Positions 40,828-50,319 of a stretch of 64,000 nucleotides of DNA are shown one piece after another (the stretch's first letter is position 1; each line of letters starts with the position of its first letter). The notes under the pieces were generated by a model that ran no database searches, had not been told where the DNA came from, and worked only from the letters and a program-made list of their open reading frames with translations. Source of the DNA: an uncultured Lachnospiraceae bacterium (GTDB lineage Bacteria > Bacillota > Clostridia > Lachnospirales > Lachnospiraceae); NCBI GenBank assembly GCA_902779505.1, contig CACZBZ010000005.1:28659-92658 (forward strand), written 5' to 3'. The translations under genes and the position numbers were made by a program.

Positions 40828-41247
40828 TTATTTAGCATCCTTAGGTCTCTTTGCTCCGTACTTAGAACGGGCCTGCTTACGATTAGCAACGCCTGCTGTA
40901 TCAAGAGTACCACGGATAATGTGATATCTTGTACCGGGTAAGTCCTTTACTCTTCCACCACGGATAAGAACAACACTATGCTCCTGAAGGTTGTGGCCTT
41001 CACCGGGGATATAGCTTGTTACCTCCATTCCGTTAGAAAGACGTACTCTGGCGATCTTACGTAAAGCTGAGTTAGGCTTCTTAGGAGTAGCTGTCTTAAC
41101 AGCTGTGCACACACCTCTCTTCTGAGGAGAGTTAGAATCAACAGCCTTCTTGTGAAGAGAATTGTAGCTCTTTAACAATGCAGGTGCTGTAGACTTCTTT
41201 TCAGATGCTTGACGTCCTTTTCTTACTAACTGGTTAAATGTTGGCAT
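40828..41247 (-). CDS. rpsL: 30S ribosomal protein S12
   Basis: This 139-aa decoding-centre protein shows [17 protein letters not shown] and the [18 protein letters not shown] loop. The streptomycin-relevant lysines in both loops are present (TPKKPN and GGRVKDLPG), so no resistance change is seen. The family length matches. It is first in the str operon with GGAGG before the ATG and a consensus promoter about 80 bases upstream. Confidence 0.99.
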   Translation of the reverse strand: MPTFNQLVRKGRQASEKKSTAPALLKSYNSLHKKAVDSNSPQKRGVCTAVKTATPKKPNSALRKIARVRLSNGMEVTSYIPGEGHNLQEHSVVLIRGGRVKDLPGTRYHIIRGTLDTAGVANRKQARSKYGAKRPKDAK

Positions 41248-41325
41248 TCGGTTTCACCTCCTACTGTGTATAAACTGTGATTTTTGCCCATCAAAAAAGA
41301 CGAGCAGATTCACGCACGCTAGATT

Positions 41326-41354
41326 AGTATACGTTTCTGTACGCCTTTTGTCAA
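41326..41354 (-). promoter_or_regulatory. str operon promoter
   Basis: Read on the minus strand, TTGACA (41349-41354) and TATACT (41326-41331) have a 17-base spacer, a near-perfect sigma-A promoter for rpsL-rpsG-fusA-tuf, located just past the birA stop. Confidence 0.88.
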
Positions 41355-41394
41355 CAAAATTTAGGAAAATATATGAAAATAGTTTCTTCTTATA

Positions 41395-42420
41395 TTAGTA
41401 CTTCACAACACTCACTTCGCCGCTGCTTATTGCCTCTTCACGTCCGTCCTCGTATCTGACCAGCAGGCGACAGTCTTTATCTATGCCCGTAACATAGGCA
41501 TAGCCCGCGTCCTTTGCCGCTTTTCTTCCGTCGGAAGGATACATTTTAACGTACTTGCCCACAAGTATCGAACGGCTGATATAGTCTTCAACAAAGGGAT
41601 TCTTATCCGGATATCTGTAGCATGATAAGAATTCGCAGATTATCGCCGCATACAATTTGTCTTTTATCTCATCATCCGTCTTTTCAAAAAGCAGTGCTCC
41701 TGCCCTTTTCTCGATATCGGCAGGGAATCCCTCATAGGGGGTGTACAGGTTGATCCCGGCGCCTATGATCACGTGCGACAGCTCACCGTCTTCAAGGGAT
41801 GCAATTCCTTCCGTCAGGATTCCGGCTACCTTCCTGTCTTTGTAATAGATATCATTTACCCATTTAATACCGGTCTCGATGCCGGTCACTTTTTTGATGG
41901 CCCTGCATACACACTCAGCCATCATGCAGGTGTAGTTCATGGCTTTGTCAAAAGACACATGAGGATAGATAAGAAAACTTATATATATACCGGTTCCGGC
42001 AGGCGAATAGAAATCTCTGCCTCTGCGACCTCTTCCTTTTGTCTGAGCATCGGCTATGATTATATATTCCTTTCCGGGATTTTCTTTGGCAAAAGCGGCC
42101 GCCACATCATTTGTTGACTCCACGGAATCATAGACTCTGATAAGCGTATCAGCCAGAGTCGACTCATATTTTCCCGCAGTCCCCGGATACTCTCTTATAT
42201 AGCCGTCGATCCTCTCTTCGGCAGGAAGCTCTATATCTCCCGTCAGTCTGTATCCCTTGTTGGTCACAGCCTCGATTTCATGTCCCTCTTCTCTGAGGGA
42301 CTTGATGGCTTTCCATACCGCCGTTCTCGTAAGAAAAAGTTTTTCAGCCATCTCCTGGCCGGACATATAATTGCTCCCGCTTCTTTTTAGAAGCTCGTAT
42401 ACCTGGTCTTTTGTCTTCAT
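41395..42420 (-). CDS. birA: biotin-[acetyl-CoA carboxylase] ligase / biotin repressor
   Basis: This 341-aa bifunctional protein has an N-terminal winged helix (MAEKLFLTRTAVWKAIKSLREEG, split at about 22-45). The ligase domain has the biotinyl-AMP loop GRGRRGRDFYSPAGTGIY near 130 and KWVNDIYY with the catalytic lysine region near 185. A C-terminal SH3-like domain completes it. It attaches biotin to carboxylase carrier proteins and can repress biotin genes, none of which are in the window. The start is the ATG at 42420; a TTG one codon earlier overlaps the ribosome site AAAGGA. It follows the AGE gene by about 40 bases. Confidence 0.93.
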   Translation of the reverse strand: MKTKDQVYELLKRSGSNYMSGQEMAEKLFLTRTAVWKAIKSLREEGHEIEAVTNKGYRLTGDIELPAEERIDGYIREYPGTAGKYESTLADTLIRVYDSVESTNDVAAAFAKENPGKEYIIIADAQTKGRGRRGRDFYSPAGTGIYISFLIYPHVSFDKAMNYTCMMAECVCRAIKKVTGIETGIKWVNDIYYKDRKVAGILTEGIASLEDGELSHVIIGAGINLYTPYEGFPADIEKRAGALLFEKTDDEIKDKLYAAIICEFLSCYRYPDKNPFVEDYISRSILVGKYVKMYPSDGRKAAKDAGYAYVTGIDKDCRLLVRYEDGREEAISSGEVSVVKY

Positions 42421-42459
42421 CAATGATCCTTTAAACAGATTTACCGGCTGCGGCTGAGC

Positions 42460-43704
42460 TTATCTTGCAGTCTGTACCGCCTTGGCTATGGACATTTCGG
42501 GAGGCAGGTAAGGGATCAGCATAGCCTGAAATGCATGATATATATCAGGCTTGCCGGGCCATACAGTCTCTTTCAGTCTGTTGTTTTCATCCAGCTGATG
42601 ATACCATGAACCCGTCTCATGGTCTATTACATACCTGTCCAGATATGACATCAGCATTCCGTAATCGGCACCGTAAGCAGGATCTTTTGTGATCCTGTAC
42701 AATACGGCAGAAGTATTTATGGCTTCTGCGAGAGTCCAGTGCATCCTGTCACGGACAACCGGCTTGCCTTCCCAGTCGGTTGTATACACCAGGCCTTCCG
42801 CTCCGTCCACACACCATGCATCCGACGTAGCTCTCTTATAGAGACTTACCGAAACATCTATATATTTATCCCGCTCTTCTTTTGAGATACTTTTATCCGA
42901 TACTGCCCACTGGGCGATTAGTCTTGACCACTCAATACCGTGACCGGGTGTTGCACCGTAAGGCTTGAACTGATCGTCGGGGCGATCTTTGTTAAGCTCC
43001 GGAAGAGGCTTCCAGTCGCTGTTAAAATGCTCCGGAATACGCCATTCCATTTCCTCCGCCCATTTTGCCACGCGTCTGATGATCCTTCCCGCTCTTTCTC
43101 TGTAGGATGCATCTTCTATGGCATCAGCCACAGCCAAAAATGCTTCCACTGTATGCATATTGGCATTAAGCCCTCTGTATTCATCACATTTGCTGAAGGC
43201 AGTATCCCACATATCGCAAGACAGACCTATATTGTCATCCCAGAATCTCAGATCATAGAGGATCTTCGCATCATCCAGAAGTTCCTTTGCTCCGCCTATC
43301 CCTGCAAGATATGCCGAAGATGCCGCTAACATCACAAAGGCATGGGCATAGCACTGCTTGCCTTCAACTATCCCGCCTTCAGGTGTAAGTCCGGCGTACC
43401 AGCCTCCGTTTTTATGATCGTGCAGTTCTCCTCTGAGGCCTTTCAGTCCTGCTGTTGCAAGATCCCTGTATTTCTCGGCAGTTTTTCCCTCTGCAAGCAT
43501 TGAACCCATACTGTAGACATGAACCATTCTGCTTGTGATCCATGTCTCTCTGTTCATCTCTTTCATTGGCTCACCTTTGCCGTCAAGGTAATAGCTTGAA
43601 CCGCCGTCAGACGGGTATTTTATTCCGAATTTCAAAAGCGAACAGGCATTATCCCTAAGAAAATCCCTGTTCGCGCTGTTGTCCATTATATATTTGTTAT
43701 CCAT
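42460..43704 (-). CDS. AGE-family sugar isomerase/epimerase
   Basis: This 414-aa (alpha/alpha)6-barrel protein belongs to the N-acylglucosamine 2-epimerase superfamily, which also includes mannose isomerase, sulfoquinovose isomerase YihS and cellobiose epimerase. Typical features are ETWITSRMVHVYSMG near 55, PGHGIEWSRLIAQW near 252 with a catalytic-type His, and HWTLAEAINTSAVLYR near 325 with another. With a fructokinase, a ROK regulator and a monosaccharide transporter in the same operon, an aldose-ketose isomerase such as mannose to fructose is the best guess. Sequence alone does not separate it from the epimerases. Confidence 0.82.
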   Translation of the reverse strand: MDNKYIMDNSANRDFLRDNACSLLKFGIKYPSDGGSSYYLDGKGEPMKEMNRETWITSRMVHVYSMGSMLAEGKTAEKYRDLATAGLKGLRGELHDHKNGGWYAGLTPEGGIVEGKQCYAHAFVMLAASSAYLAGIGGAKELLDDAKILYDLRFWDDNIGLSCDMWDTAFSKCDEYRGLNANMHTVEAFLAVADAIEDASYRERAGRIIRRVAKWAEEMEWRIPEHFNSDWKPLPELNKDRPDDQFKPYGATPGHGIEWSRLIAQWAVSDKSISKEERDKYIDVSVSLYKRATSDAWCVDGAEGLVYTTDWEGKPVVRDRMHWTLAEAINTSAVLYRITKDPAYGADYGMLMSYLDRYVIDHETGSWYHQLDENNRLKETVWPGKPDIYHAFQAMLIPYLPPEMSIAKAVQTAR

Positions 43705-43723
43705 ACTTTTTCCGTTTATAAAA

Positions 43724-44929
43724 TCACTTTACCGCCAGATATTCACTGGGCTTCCTTAAGACTCTGTCTGTAGCTATGGCCGCAGCTCCGTAAAGAGTGG
43801 GGTCTACTCCCAGCTTGGAGAATACTATCTTGACCTCGTCATACAATTCGGGTATAACCCTCTCTTTGATGACTTCATCTATGACAGGCAGCATCAGATC
43901 GCCGCCCTGGGCCAGTATATCCCCGATCACAATGATGTCAGGATTGTATCCGTTGATCAGAGTCACACAGCCGTATCCGATGTATTCCGCGATACTCCTC
44001 ACCAGCTTAACAGCCTTCTGGTTGTTTTTCCTGGCTGCATCAAAAACAGCTGCGCAGGCCTCAGATCTGCTGGCATAATTTTTTTCCTCAAAGCCCGCTA
44101 TCTTATTCTCAGCTTCCTTAAGCATTGCGGGAGCGGAACAATAAAGCTCCAGACAGCCTCTGTTACCACACTCACACTTGGGTCCCTTGTAATCTATACT
44201 TATATGACCTGTCTCGCTGGCAGTACCCTGCTTACCGAAAAGCAGTCTTCCGTCATTGACTATTCCAGAGCCCACACCTTCTCCTGCCAGGAAATAAGCC
44301 AGAGTGTTGATAGGTCTGCCGTGGTTGCCGAACCACCATTCCGCCAATGCTCCGGCATTGGCATCCTGCTCTATGAAAACAGGCTTGTCGAATTCATTTT
44401 TGAACTCATCTATAAAATTGATACTGTGCCATACCTGCATACGGGTAACCATGGCTATACGCCCCTCAGCCTTGAGATAAGGTCCCGGAAGGGCCAGACC
44501 AATGGCCACAATATCATCAAACATTTCCAGCATTTTGCGGATCTGATTCTTCATGGAATCGATAACCGTGCGGGTATCCTGATTAAGGTCAAAAGAGATG
44601 TCCTTCTGAGCATAGAGCTTGCCCGAGATGTCAAACACTCCCAGGGCGAACACATGTCGGCCGAACTTCACACCGATGACCTTCTTCTGCTCCGCATTGA
44701 GTCTGAGTCCGATGGATCGCCTGTTACCGTTACCGGCGATTATTCCCACTTCGGATACTATTCCCATCTCAATAAGGACAGCCACAATCTTGGTTATGGA
44801 TGCCTGCGTAAGACCCGTGATCTTGGCAATATCTGCCCTTGAACAGACCTGTTTCTGCTGCAATATCTTTACTATTGCAGATCTGTTCATTTCCACAAGA
44901 TCATTGTTGTTGTTGCCCTGTGATTCCAT
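43724..44929 (-). CDS. ROK-family transcriptional regulator
   Basis: This 401-aa protein has an N-terminal winged helix (MNRSAIVKILQQKQVCSRADIAKITGLTQASITKIV, split over about 14-50), then a ROK sugar-kinase-like fold. The zinc-binding cluster is in GPKCECGNRGCLELYCS near 255, and DANAGALAEWWFG near 195 precedes it. These proteins bind a sugar or sugar phosphate and release DNA. It is encoded within the sugar operon between fructokinase and the AGE gene. Two tandem GTTAAT-NN-ATTAAC palindromes upstream of mmsA are its probable operator. Confidence 0.92.
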   Translation of the reverse strand: MESQGNNNNDLVEMNRSAIVKILQQKQVCSRADIAKITGLTQASITKIVAVLIEMGIVSEVGIIAGNGNRRSIGLRLNAEQKKVIGVKFGRHVFALGVFDISGKLYAQKDISFDLNQDTRTVIDSMKNQIRKMLEMFDDIVAIGLALPGPYLKAEGRIAMVTRMQVWHSINFIDEFKNEFDKPVFIEQDANAGALAEWWFGNHGRPINTLAYFLAGEGVGSGIVNDGRLLFGKQGTASETGHISIDYKGPKCECGNRGCLELYCSAPAMLKEAENKIAGFEEKNYASRSEACAAVFDAARKNNQKAVKLVRSIAEYIGYGCVTLINGYNPDIIVIGDILAQGGDLMLPVIDEVIKERVIPELYDEVKIVFSKLGVDPTLYGAAAIATDRVLRKPSEYLAVK

Positions 44930-44946
44930 GCACCTGCTCTCTTCCT

Positions 44947-45942
44947 TCAGATTATTTTTTTATCTGCGATCCTCTCTATCTCTTCTATAGAAGGCATTAC
45001 TCTTAAGGCACCGTTTCTGGTGGTTATGACAGCTGCAGCCGCATTTGCCGTTTCCAGCATATCTTTGAGATCAGTCTCTGTAAGACCCTTAAGTCCCTTT
45101 TCCAGAAGGAAATGGATCATACATCCGCAGAAAGTGTCTCCGGCTCCTGTTGTCTCTACTGTATTGGGAAGGATAAAGGCAGGAACTTCAACAACGATCT
45201 CTTTTCCGTCCCCTGCACGATCCTTATAATAAGCTATGCTTCCATCTCTACCGGCCGATACCGTGATAAGAGGAATATCATATCTCTCCCTTATATACTT
45301 TACGCCTTCGCTATAATCATCCAAACCTGTAAGCCAGATTATCTCATTGTCGGATATCTTCAGATAATCGCAGTATTTCAATCCCTCAAGTACCTGTTCC
45401 TTGGCAAGATCAAGATTCGGCCAAAGGGGAGGTCTTAAATTGGGATCAAAAGAGATTATGGCTCCGGCCTCTTTTGCCTTCTTGGCAGCATATATTGTAG
45501 CTTCTCTCACGCCGTCATGAGTCATGGAGAGTGTACCGAAATGGAATACTTCCGTATCCTCAAGAAGCCTGTCGTCTATATCGTCCACCCTTAACATCAT
45601 ATCAGCTCCGGGATTGCGATAAAAGGAAAAATCCCTGTCTCCGTCTTCAAATGTTTTGACAAAAGCAAGGGTCGTTCTTGTATCTTTATCTTCGATCACA
45701 TGATCCGTATCAATAGCCAGGTCTTTCAGGGTCTGTATCAGCAAAGAACCGAACATGTCATCGCCCACCTTGCCGATCATGGCAACCCTGTGGTCAAATC
45801 TTCTGAGCATGGCCAGCACATTGCCGGGAGCCCCGCCGGGATTGGCTTCGTATAGAGTATTATTTCTTTCCGTTACGCCGTTATTTGTCATATCAATGAG
45901 CAATTCGCCCAAAGCTACGGCACTGTATTTCTTTTTTCCCAT
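44947..45942 (-). CDS. PfkB-family carbohydrate kinase, probable fructokinase
   Basis: This 331-aa ribokinase-fold enzyme opens with VALGELLIDM and NPGGAPGNVLAML (substrate Gly-Gly and neighbours). It has the catalytic TTGAGDTFCGCMIHF near 265 and the FDPNLRPPLW segment, which fits fructokinases that make fructose 6-phosphate. It lies 17 bases before the ROK gene and downstream of the binding protein, separated by a strong hairpin. With the AGE isomerase it would complete uptake, isomerisation and phosphorylation of a hexose. Confidence 0.9.
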   Translation of the reverse strand: MGKKKYSAVALGELLIDMTNNGVTERNNTLYEANPGGAPGNVLAMLRRFDHRVAMIGKVGDDMFGSLLIQTLKDLAIDTDHVIEDKDTRTTLAFVKTFEDGDRDFSFYRNPGADMMLRVDDIDDRLLEDTEVFHFGTLSMTHDGVREATIYAAKKAKEAGAIISFDPNLRPPLWPNLDLAKEQVLEGLKYCDYLKISDNEIIWLTGLDDYSEGVKYIRERYDIPLITVSAGRDGSIAYYKDRAGDGKEIVVEVPAFILPNTVETTGAGDTFCGCMIHFLLEKGLKGLTETDLKDMLETANAAAAVITTRNGALRVMPSIEEIERIADKKII

Positions 45943-45963
45943 ATATCATTCCTTGTATAATTT

Positions 45964-46001
45964 ACCGGAAAGCGGGGTCATACAATGCCCCGCTTCCCGG
46001 T
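45964..46001 (-). promoter_or_regulatory. GC-rich intercistronic hairpin after the binding-protein gene
   Basis: ACCGGAAAGCGGGG and CCCCGCTTCCCGGT pair over 14 bases with one weak pair and a ten-base loop. No T run follows, so it is better suited to protecting the 3' end of the upstream mRNA, raising binding-protein yield over the kinase, than to terminating. Confidence 0.65.
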
Positions 46002-46023
46002 TATCAGTCTCAGAGGCTGGCTG

Positions 46024-47184
46024 TTACTTTAACAGTTCCATTCTGCTTGGATCATTGGCAAATACTTCTTTTGCATTATCCTTTGTTACTACTACAGGAG
46101 GTAATTCATAGATCGGAACTTCCATTACACCATTATCTGCTGTAACATCTGTTGCAGGCATACCATTACCGTCCTTAAGTGAATTGATTATCTCAACTGT
46201 CTTGGCAACAAGCGCATCAGTAGGCTTAGCTACTGTAGAGTACTGTCTTCCTGACCATACCCATTCTACAGACTCGTTCTCTGCATCAAGGCCTGATACT
46301 ACAGGAATATCCTGTCCGGCATTCTCACACGATGTTATTATAGCACGAGCAATACCATCGTTGGGAGATAAAACTCCATGAATTTCCTTGTCTGAATAGA
46401 AGCCTGAAAGAAGTGAATCCATTCTTGCCTGTGCCTTTGAATTATCCCAGTCAGCTGTTGCACACTGTGTGAAATCAACCTGTCCTGATACTACTGTAAG
46501 TGTACCGTCATCGATCTTGGGCTGAAGTACAGACATTGCTCCCTTGAAGAAGTTAGGTGCGTTAGGGTCTGCAGGACCGCCACCGAAGAGCTCGATATTG
46601 TAAGGGCCTTCGCCTTTTTCTTTTGCAAGTCCGTCAAGAAGTGCCTGAGCCTGAAGCTCACCTGTCTTCACACTGCCGAACTGAACGACACCGTCAACAC
46701 CTGTTGTGTTCTCAAGGAGTCTGTCGTATCCGATTACATATATTCCTGCATCCTTAGCCTGCTCAAGAACTGCACCAAGCTGTGTTCCGTCGATAGGACC
46801 GACTACGATGACTTTTGCACCGTTCTCGATCATAGACTCGATCTGCTGCTGCTGCTGAGGAACCTTCTGATCTGCTGCCTGAATGATAGGATTGTATCCT
46901 GCTGCCTCAAGCTGCTCCTTGAACATTGTCTCAGCTTCCTTCCAGTTCTGTGTTCCAAGCCATGGAAGAGAAACACCGATTGTTGCTCCGTCTTCAAATC
47001 CTGCGCTCTCTGCAGGTGCTGCTTCTGCTGTATCTGCTGTCTCCTCGGCTGCAGCTACGGCAGCTGTAGTCTCTGTCTCCTGTGCGCCTGTTGTTGCGCC
47101 CTCTCTCTCTGAACCACAACCTGCGATCAACGCTACGCTCATTGCTGTTGCGGCCAAGACTGCCAAAAGTTTCTTACCCTTCAT
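46024..47184 (-). CDS. chvE: monosaccharide-binding lipoprotein (ChvE type)
   Basis: This 386-aa extracellular sugar-binding protein has a lipoprotein signal peptide with lipobox LIAGC (Cys23), then a Glu/Ala/Thr-rich linker (about 25-55). The periplasmic-binding-protein fold shows IGVSLPWLGTQNW, ENGAKVIVVGPIDG, YVIGYDRLLENT and NDGIARAII. The pattern fits the ChvE/multiple-monosaccharide group, which binds several aldoses. I start at 47184, six bases after AGAGAGG; an upstream in-frame start has no ribosome site. It is unusual in following the permease gene rather than leading the operon. Confidence 0.9.
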   Translation of the reverse strand: MKGKKLLAVLAATAMSVALIAGCGSEREGATTGAQETETTAAVAAAEETADTAEAAPAESAGFEDGATIGVSLPWLGTQNWKEAETMFKEQLEAAGYNPIIQAADQKVPQQQQQIESMIENGAKVIVVGPIDGTQLGAVLEQAKDAGIYVIGYDRLLENTTGVDGVVQFGSVKTGELQAQALLDGLAKEKGEGPYNIELFGGGPADPNAPNFFKGAMSVLQPKIDDGTLTVVSGQVDFTQCATADWDNSKAQARMDSLLSGFYSDKEIHGVLSPNDGIARAIITSCENAGQDIPVVSGLDAENESVEWVWSGRQYSTVAKPTDALVAKTVEIINSLKDGNGMPATDVTADNGVMEVPIYELPPVVVTKDNAKEVFANDPSRMELLK

Positions 47185-47300
47185 AATAAACCTCTCTTTC
47201 TTAATATATACTCCGTTTATGTTCAATCCGCCCCCTACATGGATCCCTGTAACTGCGGACATACATAACTTTTAACAATGCTTCTGTTATTCTTAACTGC

Positions 47301-48506
47301 TTAATCTTTTTTACTGTGCTTCTTGAATCCGAAGCCTGACGAGCCCTTTTTGCTGTATACGTCAAAAGCAACCGCAACAAGAAGAACTATTCCCTTTATA
47401 ACCTGTGTACGATCGGCACCGACACCCATGAGCATAAGTCCGTTGTTGAGTACCGCCATCACAAGACCACCGACCATGGTCGCAAAGATGGTTCCTACAC
47501 CACCGGCTACTGACGCTCCACCGATAAATACGGATGCAATGGCATCCATCTCCCATGATGTACCGTCAGCAGGACCGGCTGCCGTAGATCTTCCTACGAA
47601 GAGGATTCCCGCAACTGCCGCTAAGAAGGACATATTTACCATAGTTAAGAAGTAAGTCTTACTTACATTGACGCCGGAAAGAGCAGCTGCGCTTTTGTTA
47701 CCACCCACAGCATATATATGACGTCCGAAGGAGGTGTGCTGTGTCAGTGTGTGATAGATAACCGCAAGTATCAGAAGGATGAGACCCGGTATAGGGAATG
47801 AAGTTCCTTCTCTTCCTGAGCCAAACAGCCATGTGAAATAACCTATTATCGCTGTTCCCAGGATTATTCGAACAACTACCGGCCATAATGGCTCTTTCTC
47901 CGTTGCAAGGCTTGATGCACTCTTGTATTTCTTAAGCTGCATACAGATAAAGATTGCTATTATAACAAGTCCGAGCAGTAGGGTTGAATTGTTCATGCCT
48001 GTGGCTTTTGGTCCCCATTCGGGGAGATATCCTGCACCGAACCATTTAAGTTCCTGGGGTGCGGGAACGGAGATGGATCTTGATATCCATATAACACCGC
48101 CTCTGAAGATCATCATTCCACCCAGTGTGGTGATAAATCCTGGGATACCGAGCTTTGATAAGAAGAAGCCGTGAATACTTCCCGCTGCAACACCGATTAC
48201 AAGAGCTATCAGCACAGCCACCCACCAGGGAAGATTGAACTGTCTGGCTGTGATTGCCATCACCATTCCGGAAAATCCGGCTACGGAACCAACCGACAGA
48301 TCGATCTGTCCGATGACTATGACCATGAGCATACCAAGTGCAAGCACAAGGACATATGCGTTACCTGACAGAAGATTCTGCATGTTAGAGGAAGTAAGCA
48401 TTCTTCCTCCCGATATGATATTAAAAGCAACTGCCAGAACAACCAGTGCAAGCACCATTGTGTATTGGCGAAGGTCTCCGCCTAAGACCTTTTTGATATA
48501 TTTCAT
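47301..48506 (-). CDS. mmsB: monosaccharide ABC transporter permease (MmsB/XylH type)
   Basis: This 401-aa membrane protein is of the BPD_transp_2 family, with about ten to twelve hydrophobic segments. It shows the GQIDLSVGSVAGFSGM motif near 65 and GGASVAGGVGTIFATMVGGLVMAVLNNGL near 330, standard for ribose/xylose-type permeases. The extra length and the central GREGTSFPIPG loop place it with the longer MmsB/XylH subgroup. It lies between the ATPase gene and the binding-protein gene. Confidence 0.93.
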   Translation of the reverse strand: MKYIKKVLGGDLRQYTMVLALVVLAVAFNIISGGRMLTSSNMQNLLSGNAYVLVLALGMLMVIVIGQIDLSVGSVAGFSGMVMAITARQFNLPWWVAVLIALVIGVAAGSIHGFFLSKLGIPGFITTLGGMMIFRGGVIWISRSISVPAPQELKWFGAGYLPEWGPKATGMNNSTLLLGLVIIAIFICMQLKKYKSASSLATEKEPLWPVVVRIILGTAIIGYFTWLFGSGREGTSFPIPGLILLILAVIYHTLTQHTSFGRHIYAVGGNKSAAALSGVNVSKTYFLTMVNMSFLAAVAGILFVGRSTAAGPADGTSWEMDAIASVFIGGASVAGGVGTIFATMVGGLVMAVLNNGLMLMGVGADRTQVIKGIVLLVAVAFDVYSKKGSSGFGFKKHSKKD

Positions 48507-48540
48507 CTGTATTACCTTCCTTTCGTCTGTATAACCTGCA

Positions 48541-50079
48541 TTAAGAAGCCGTTGTTATGGTCATTTTCTTCATCAGTGATTCCTGATTGGCTTCTTCTCT
48601 TGATAATTCTCCCGTAATGCTTCCTTCAAAAATGGTATATATTCTGTCTGCCATTCCGAGAAGTTCCGGAAGTTCCGATGATACCAGCACCACCGCTTTG
48701 CCACTGTCGGCAAGTTCATTGATAAGCTTGTATATCTCGTATTTTGCTCCTACATCAATACCTCTTGTAGGTTCATCAAGTATCAGTATCTCAGGTTCCG
48801 TAAACATCCATTTTGAGAGAACAACCTTTTGCTGATTGCCTCCCGACAGAGTGCTTACTCCCACGTCTATGGAAGCAGTCTTGATCTGGAGAGAATTCCT
48901 GTATTCTTCCGCCGCTTCCGCTTCCTTGGCGTGATCCAGCAGGAACATACCTGTTATCTTTTTAAGGAAAGCCGATACTACTGTGGTCTTAACACTGTCC
49001 AAAAGATTCAGACCAAGATTTTTTCTGTCTTCAGGCACATATGCTATACCGTGCTTAATGGCCGATGATACAGAATCTATCTTTACTTCCTTTCCTCTGA
49101 TCTTTATTACACCGCTTATATATTTTCCGTAATTCTTTCCGAAGATGGATCTCATGAGTTCGGTACGTCCGGCGCCCATCAGTCCGGCGAATCCCACGAT
49201 CTCACCGGCTCTTACATAGAAGCTGGAATTCTTGCATACCAGCCTTCCCTCAACATCGGGATCCTCCACACACCAGTCATCAACTTCAAAAATGATCTCA
49301 CCGGGATGGGATACATGCTCGGGATATCTGTTCTCTATGGAACGGCCAACCATGGCCTTGATGATCCTGTCCTCATCAACCTTGCCCTCTTCAACTTCGA
49401 AGTCCTCTACGGTCTTGCCGTCTCTGATCACCGTAACCGCATCAGACACATCCGCTATCTCGTTGAGCTTATGTGATATCATGATGCATGTCATTCCGCC
49501 TGCCTTAAGTTCCTTCATAAGAGCAAGGAGATTGGCTGAATCCGTTTCATTAAGAGCCGAAGTGGGCTCGTCAAGTATCAGGAGCTTAACATTCTTGGAC
49601 AGCGCCTTGGCTATCTCCACCATCTGCTGCTGACCGACTCCCAGATGTTTGATAAGAGTATCCGGATCCAGTGAGAGTCCCACCTTGGACAGCATCTCCT
49701 TAGTCTTTGTCCTCTGGGCTGTCCAGTCGATCAGTCCTCTTTCCGTTATCTCGTTGCCCATAAAGATGTTCTCGGTTATGGACAACTCAGGTATCATAGT
49801 CAGTTCCTGATGTATGATCGCAATCCCGGCATTCTCTGATTCCTTGATATTCTTAAACTTCATCACTTCGCCGGAGAATAATATATCTCCATCGTATGAG
49901 CCGTAAGGATATACACCGGACAGTACCTTCATCAAAGTCGATTTGCCGGCACCGTTCTCACCGCAGATTGCATGAATAGTTCCCGTCTTGACTTCAAGTG
50001 TTACATCATCAAGGGCCCTGACACCGGGGAATTCCTTTGTGATATGCCGCATTTGAAGTATGTAGGGATTCTTTTCCAT
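48541..50079 (-). CDS. mmsA: monosaccharide ABC transporter, dual ATPase (MmsA type)
   Basis: This 512-aa protein has two ABC cassettes. The first has Walker [14 protein letters not shown] near 40, signature [12 protein letters not shown] and Walker [12 protein letters not shown]. The second has [16 protein letters not shown] as a degenerate Walker [15 protein letters not shown] and [14 protein letters not shown]. This arrangement is the rule for ribose/xylose-type importers. It is first in the operon, behind a promoter covered by tandem palindromes. Confidence 0.95.
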   Translation of the reverse strand: MEKNPYILQMRHITKEFPGVRALDDVTLEVKTGTIHAICGENGAGKSTLMKVLSGVYPYGSYDGDILFSGEVMKFKNIKESENAGIAIIHQELTMIPELSITENIFMGNEITERGLIDWTAQRTKTKEMLSKVGLSLDPDTLIKHLGVGQQQMVEIAKALSKNVKLLILDEPTSALNETDSANLLALMKELKAGGMTCIMISHKLNEIADVSDAVTVIRDGKTVEDFEVEEGKVDEDRIIKAMVGRSIENRYPEHVSHPGEIIFEVDDWCVEDPDVEGRLVCKNSSFYVRAGEIVGFAGLMGAGRTELMRSIFGKNYGKYISGVIKIRGKEVKIDSVSSAIKHGIAYVPEDRKNLGLNLLDSVKTTVVSAFLKKITGMFLLDHAKEAEAAEEYRNSLQIKTASIDVGVSTLSGGNQQKVVLSKWMFTEPEILILDEPTRGIDVGAKYEIYKLINELADSGKAVVLVSSELPELLGMADRIYTIFEGSITGELSREEANQESLMKKMTITTAS

Positions 50080-50118
50080 ATATTAACCACCTCCCAAAAT
50101 CAGTCATGGTATTCATGC

Positions 50119-50149
50119 GTTAATTGATTAACTCTGTTAATACATTAAC
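50119..50149 (-). promoter_or_regulatory. tandem palindromic operators upstream of mmsA
   Basis: GTTAATTGATTAAC (50119-50132) and GTTAATACATTAAC (50136-50149) are perfect palindromes apart from the two central bases, with TCT between them. Centres are 17 bp apart. The second covers the predicted -10 box, which would block transcription when bound. The ROK regulator of the same operon is the likely ligand-sensitive binder. Confidence 0.78.
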
Positions 50150-50170
50150 ACCAGTAAACAATGTCGTCAA
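50142..50170 (-). promoter_or_regulatory. promoter of the sugar operon
   Basis: Read on the minus strand, TTGACG (50165-50170) and TAATGT (50142-50147) are separated by 17 bases, and the -10 lies inside the second palindrome. Confidence 0.68.
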
Positions 50171-50260
50171 TACACCTCCTGCATTTTTGGCACATCTACA
50201 CAAATCAGGCGACCGGCCTTAATCGCTTTTGCACAAATCAAGTTCATCGAACTTTCCTAT

Positions 50261-50293
50261 AAAACAAAAACACCGGACATTCCCGTCCGGTGT
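50261..50293 (-). terminator. terminator after the response regulator gene
   Basis: ACACCGGAC and GTCCGGTGT (50270-50278, 50285-50293) form a nine-pair stem with a six-base loop, followed on the minus strand by TTTTTGTTTT. Confidence 0.88.
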
Positions 50294-50319
50294 CTTTCTC
50301 AATTCTCATTATTGTTTTT

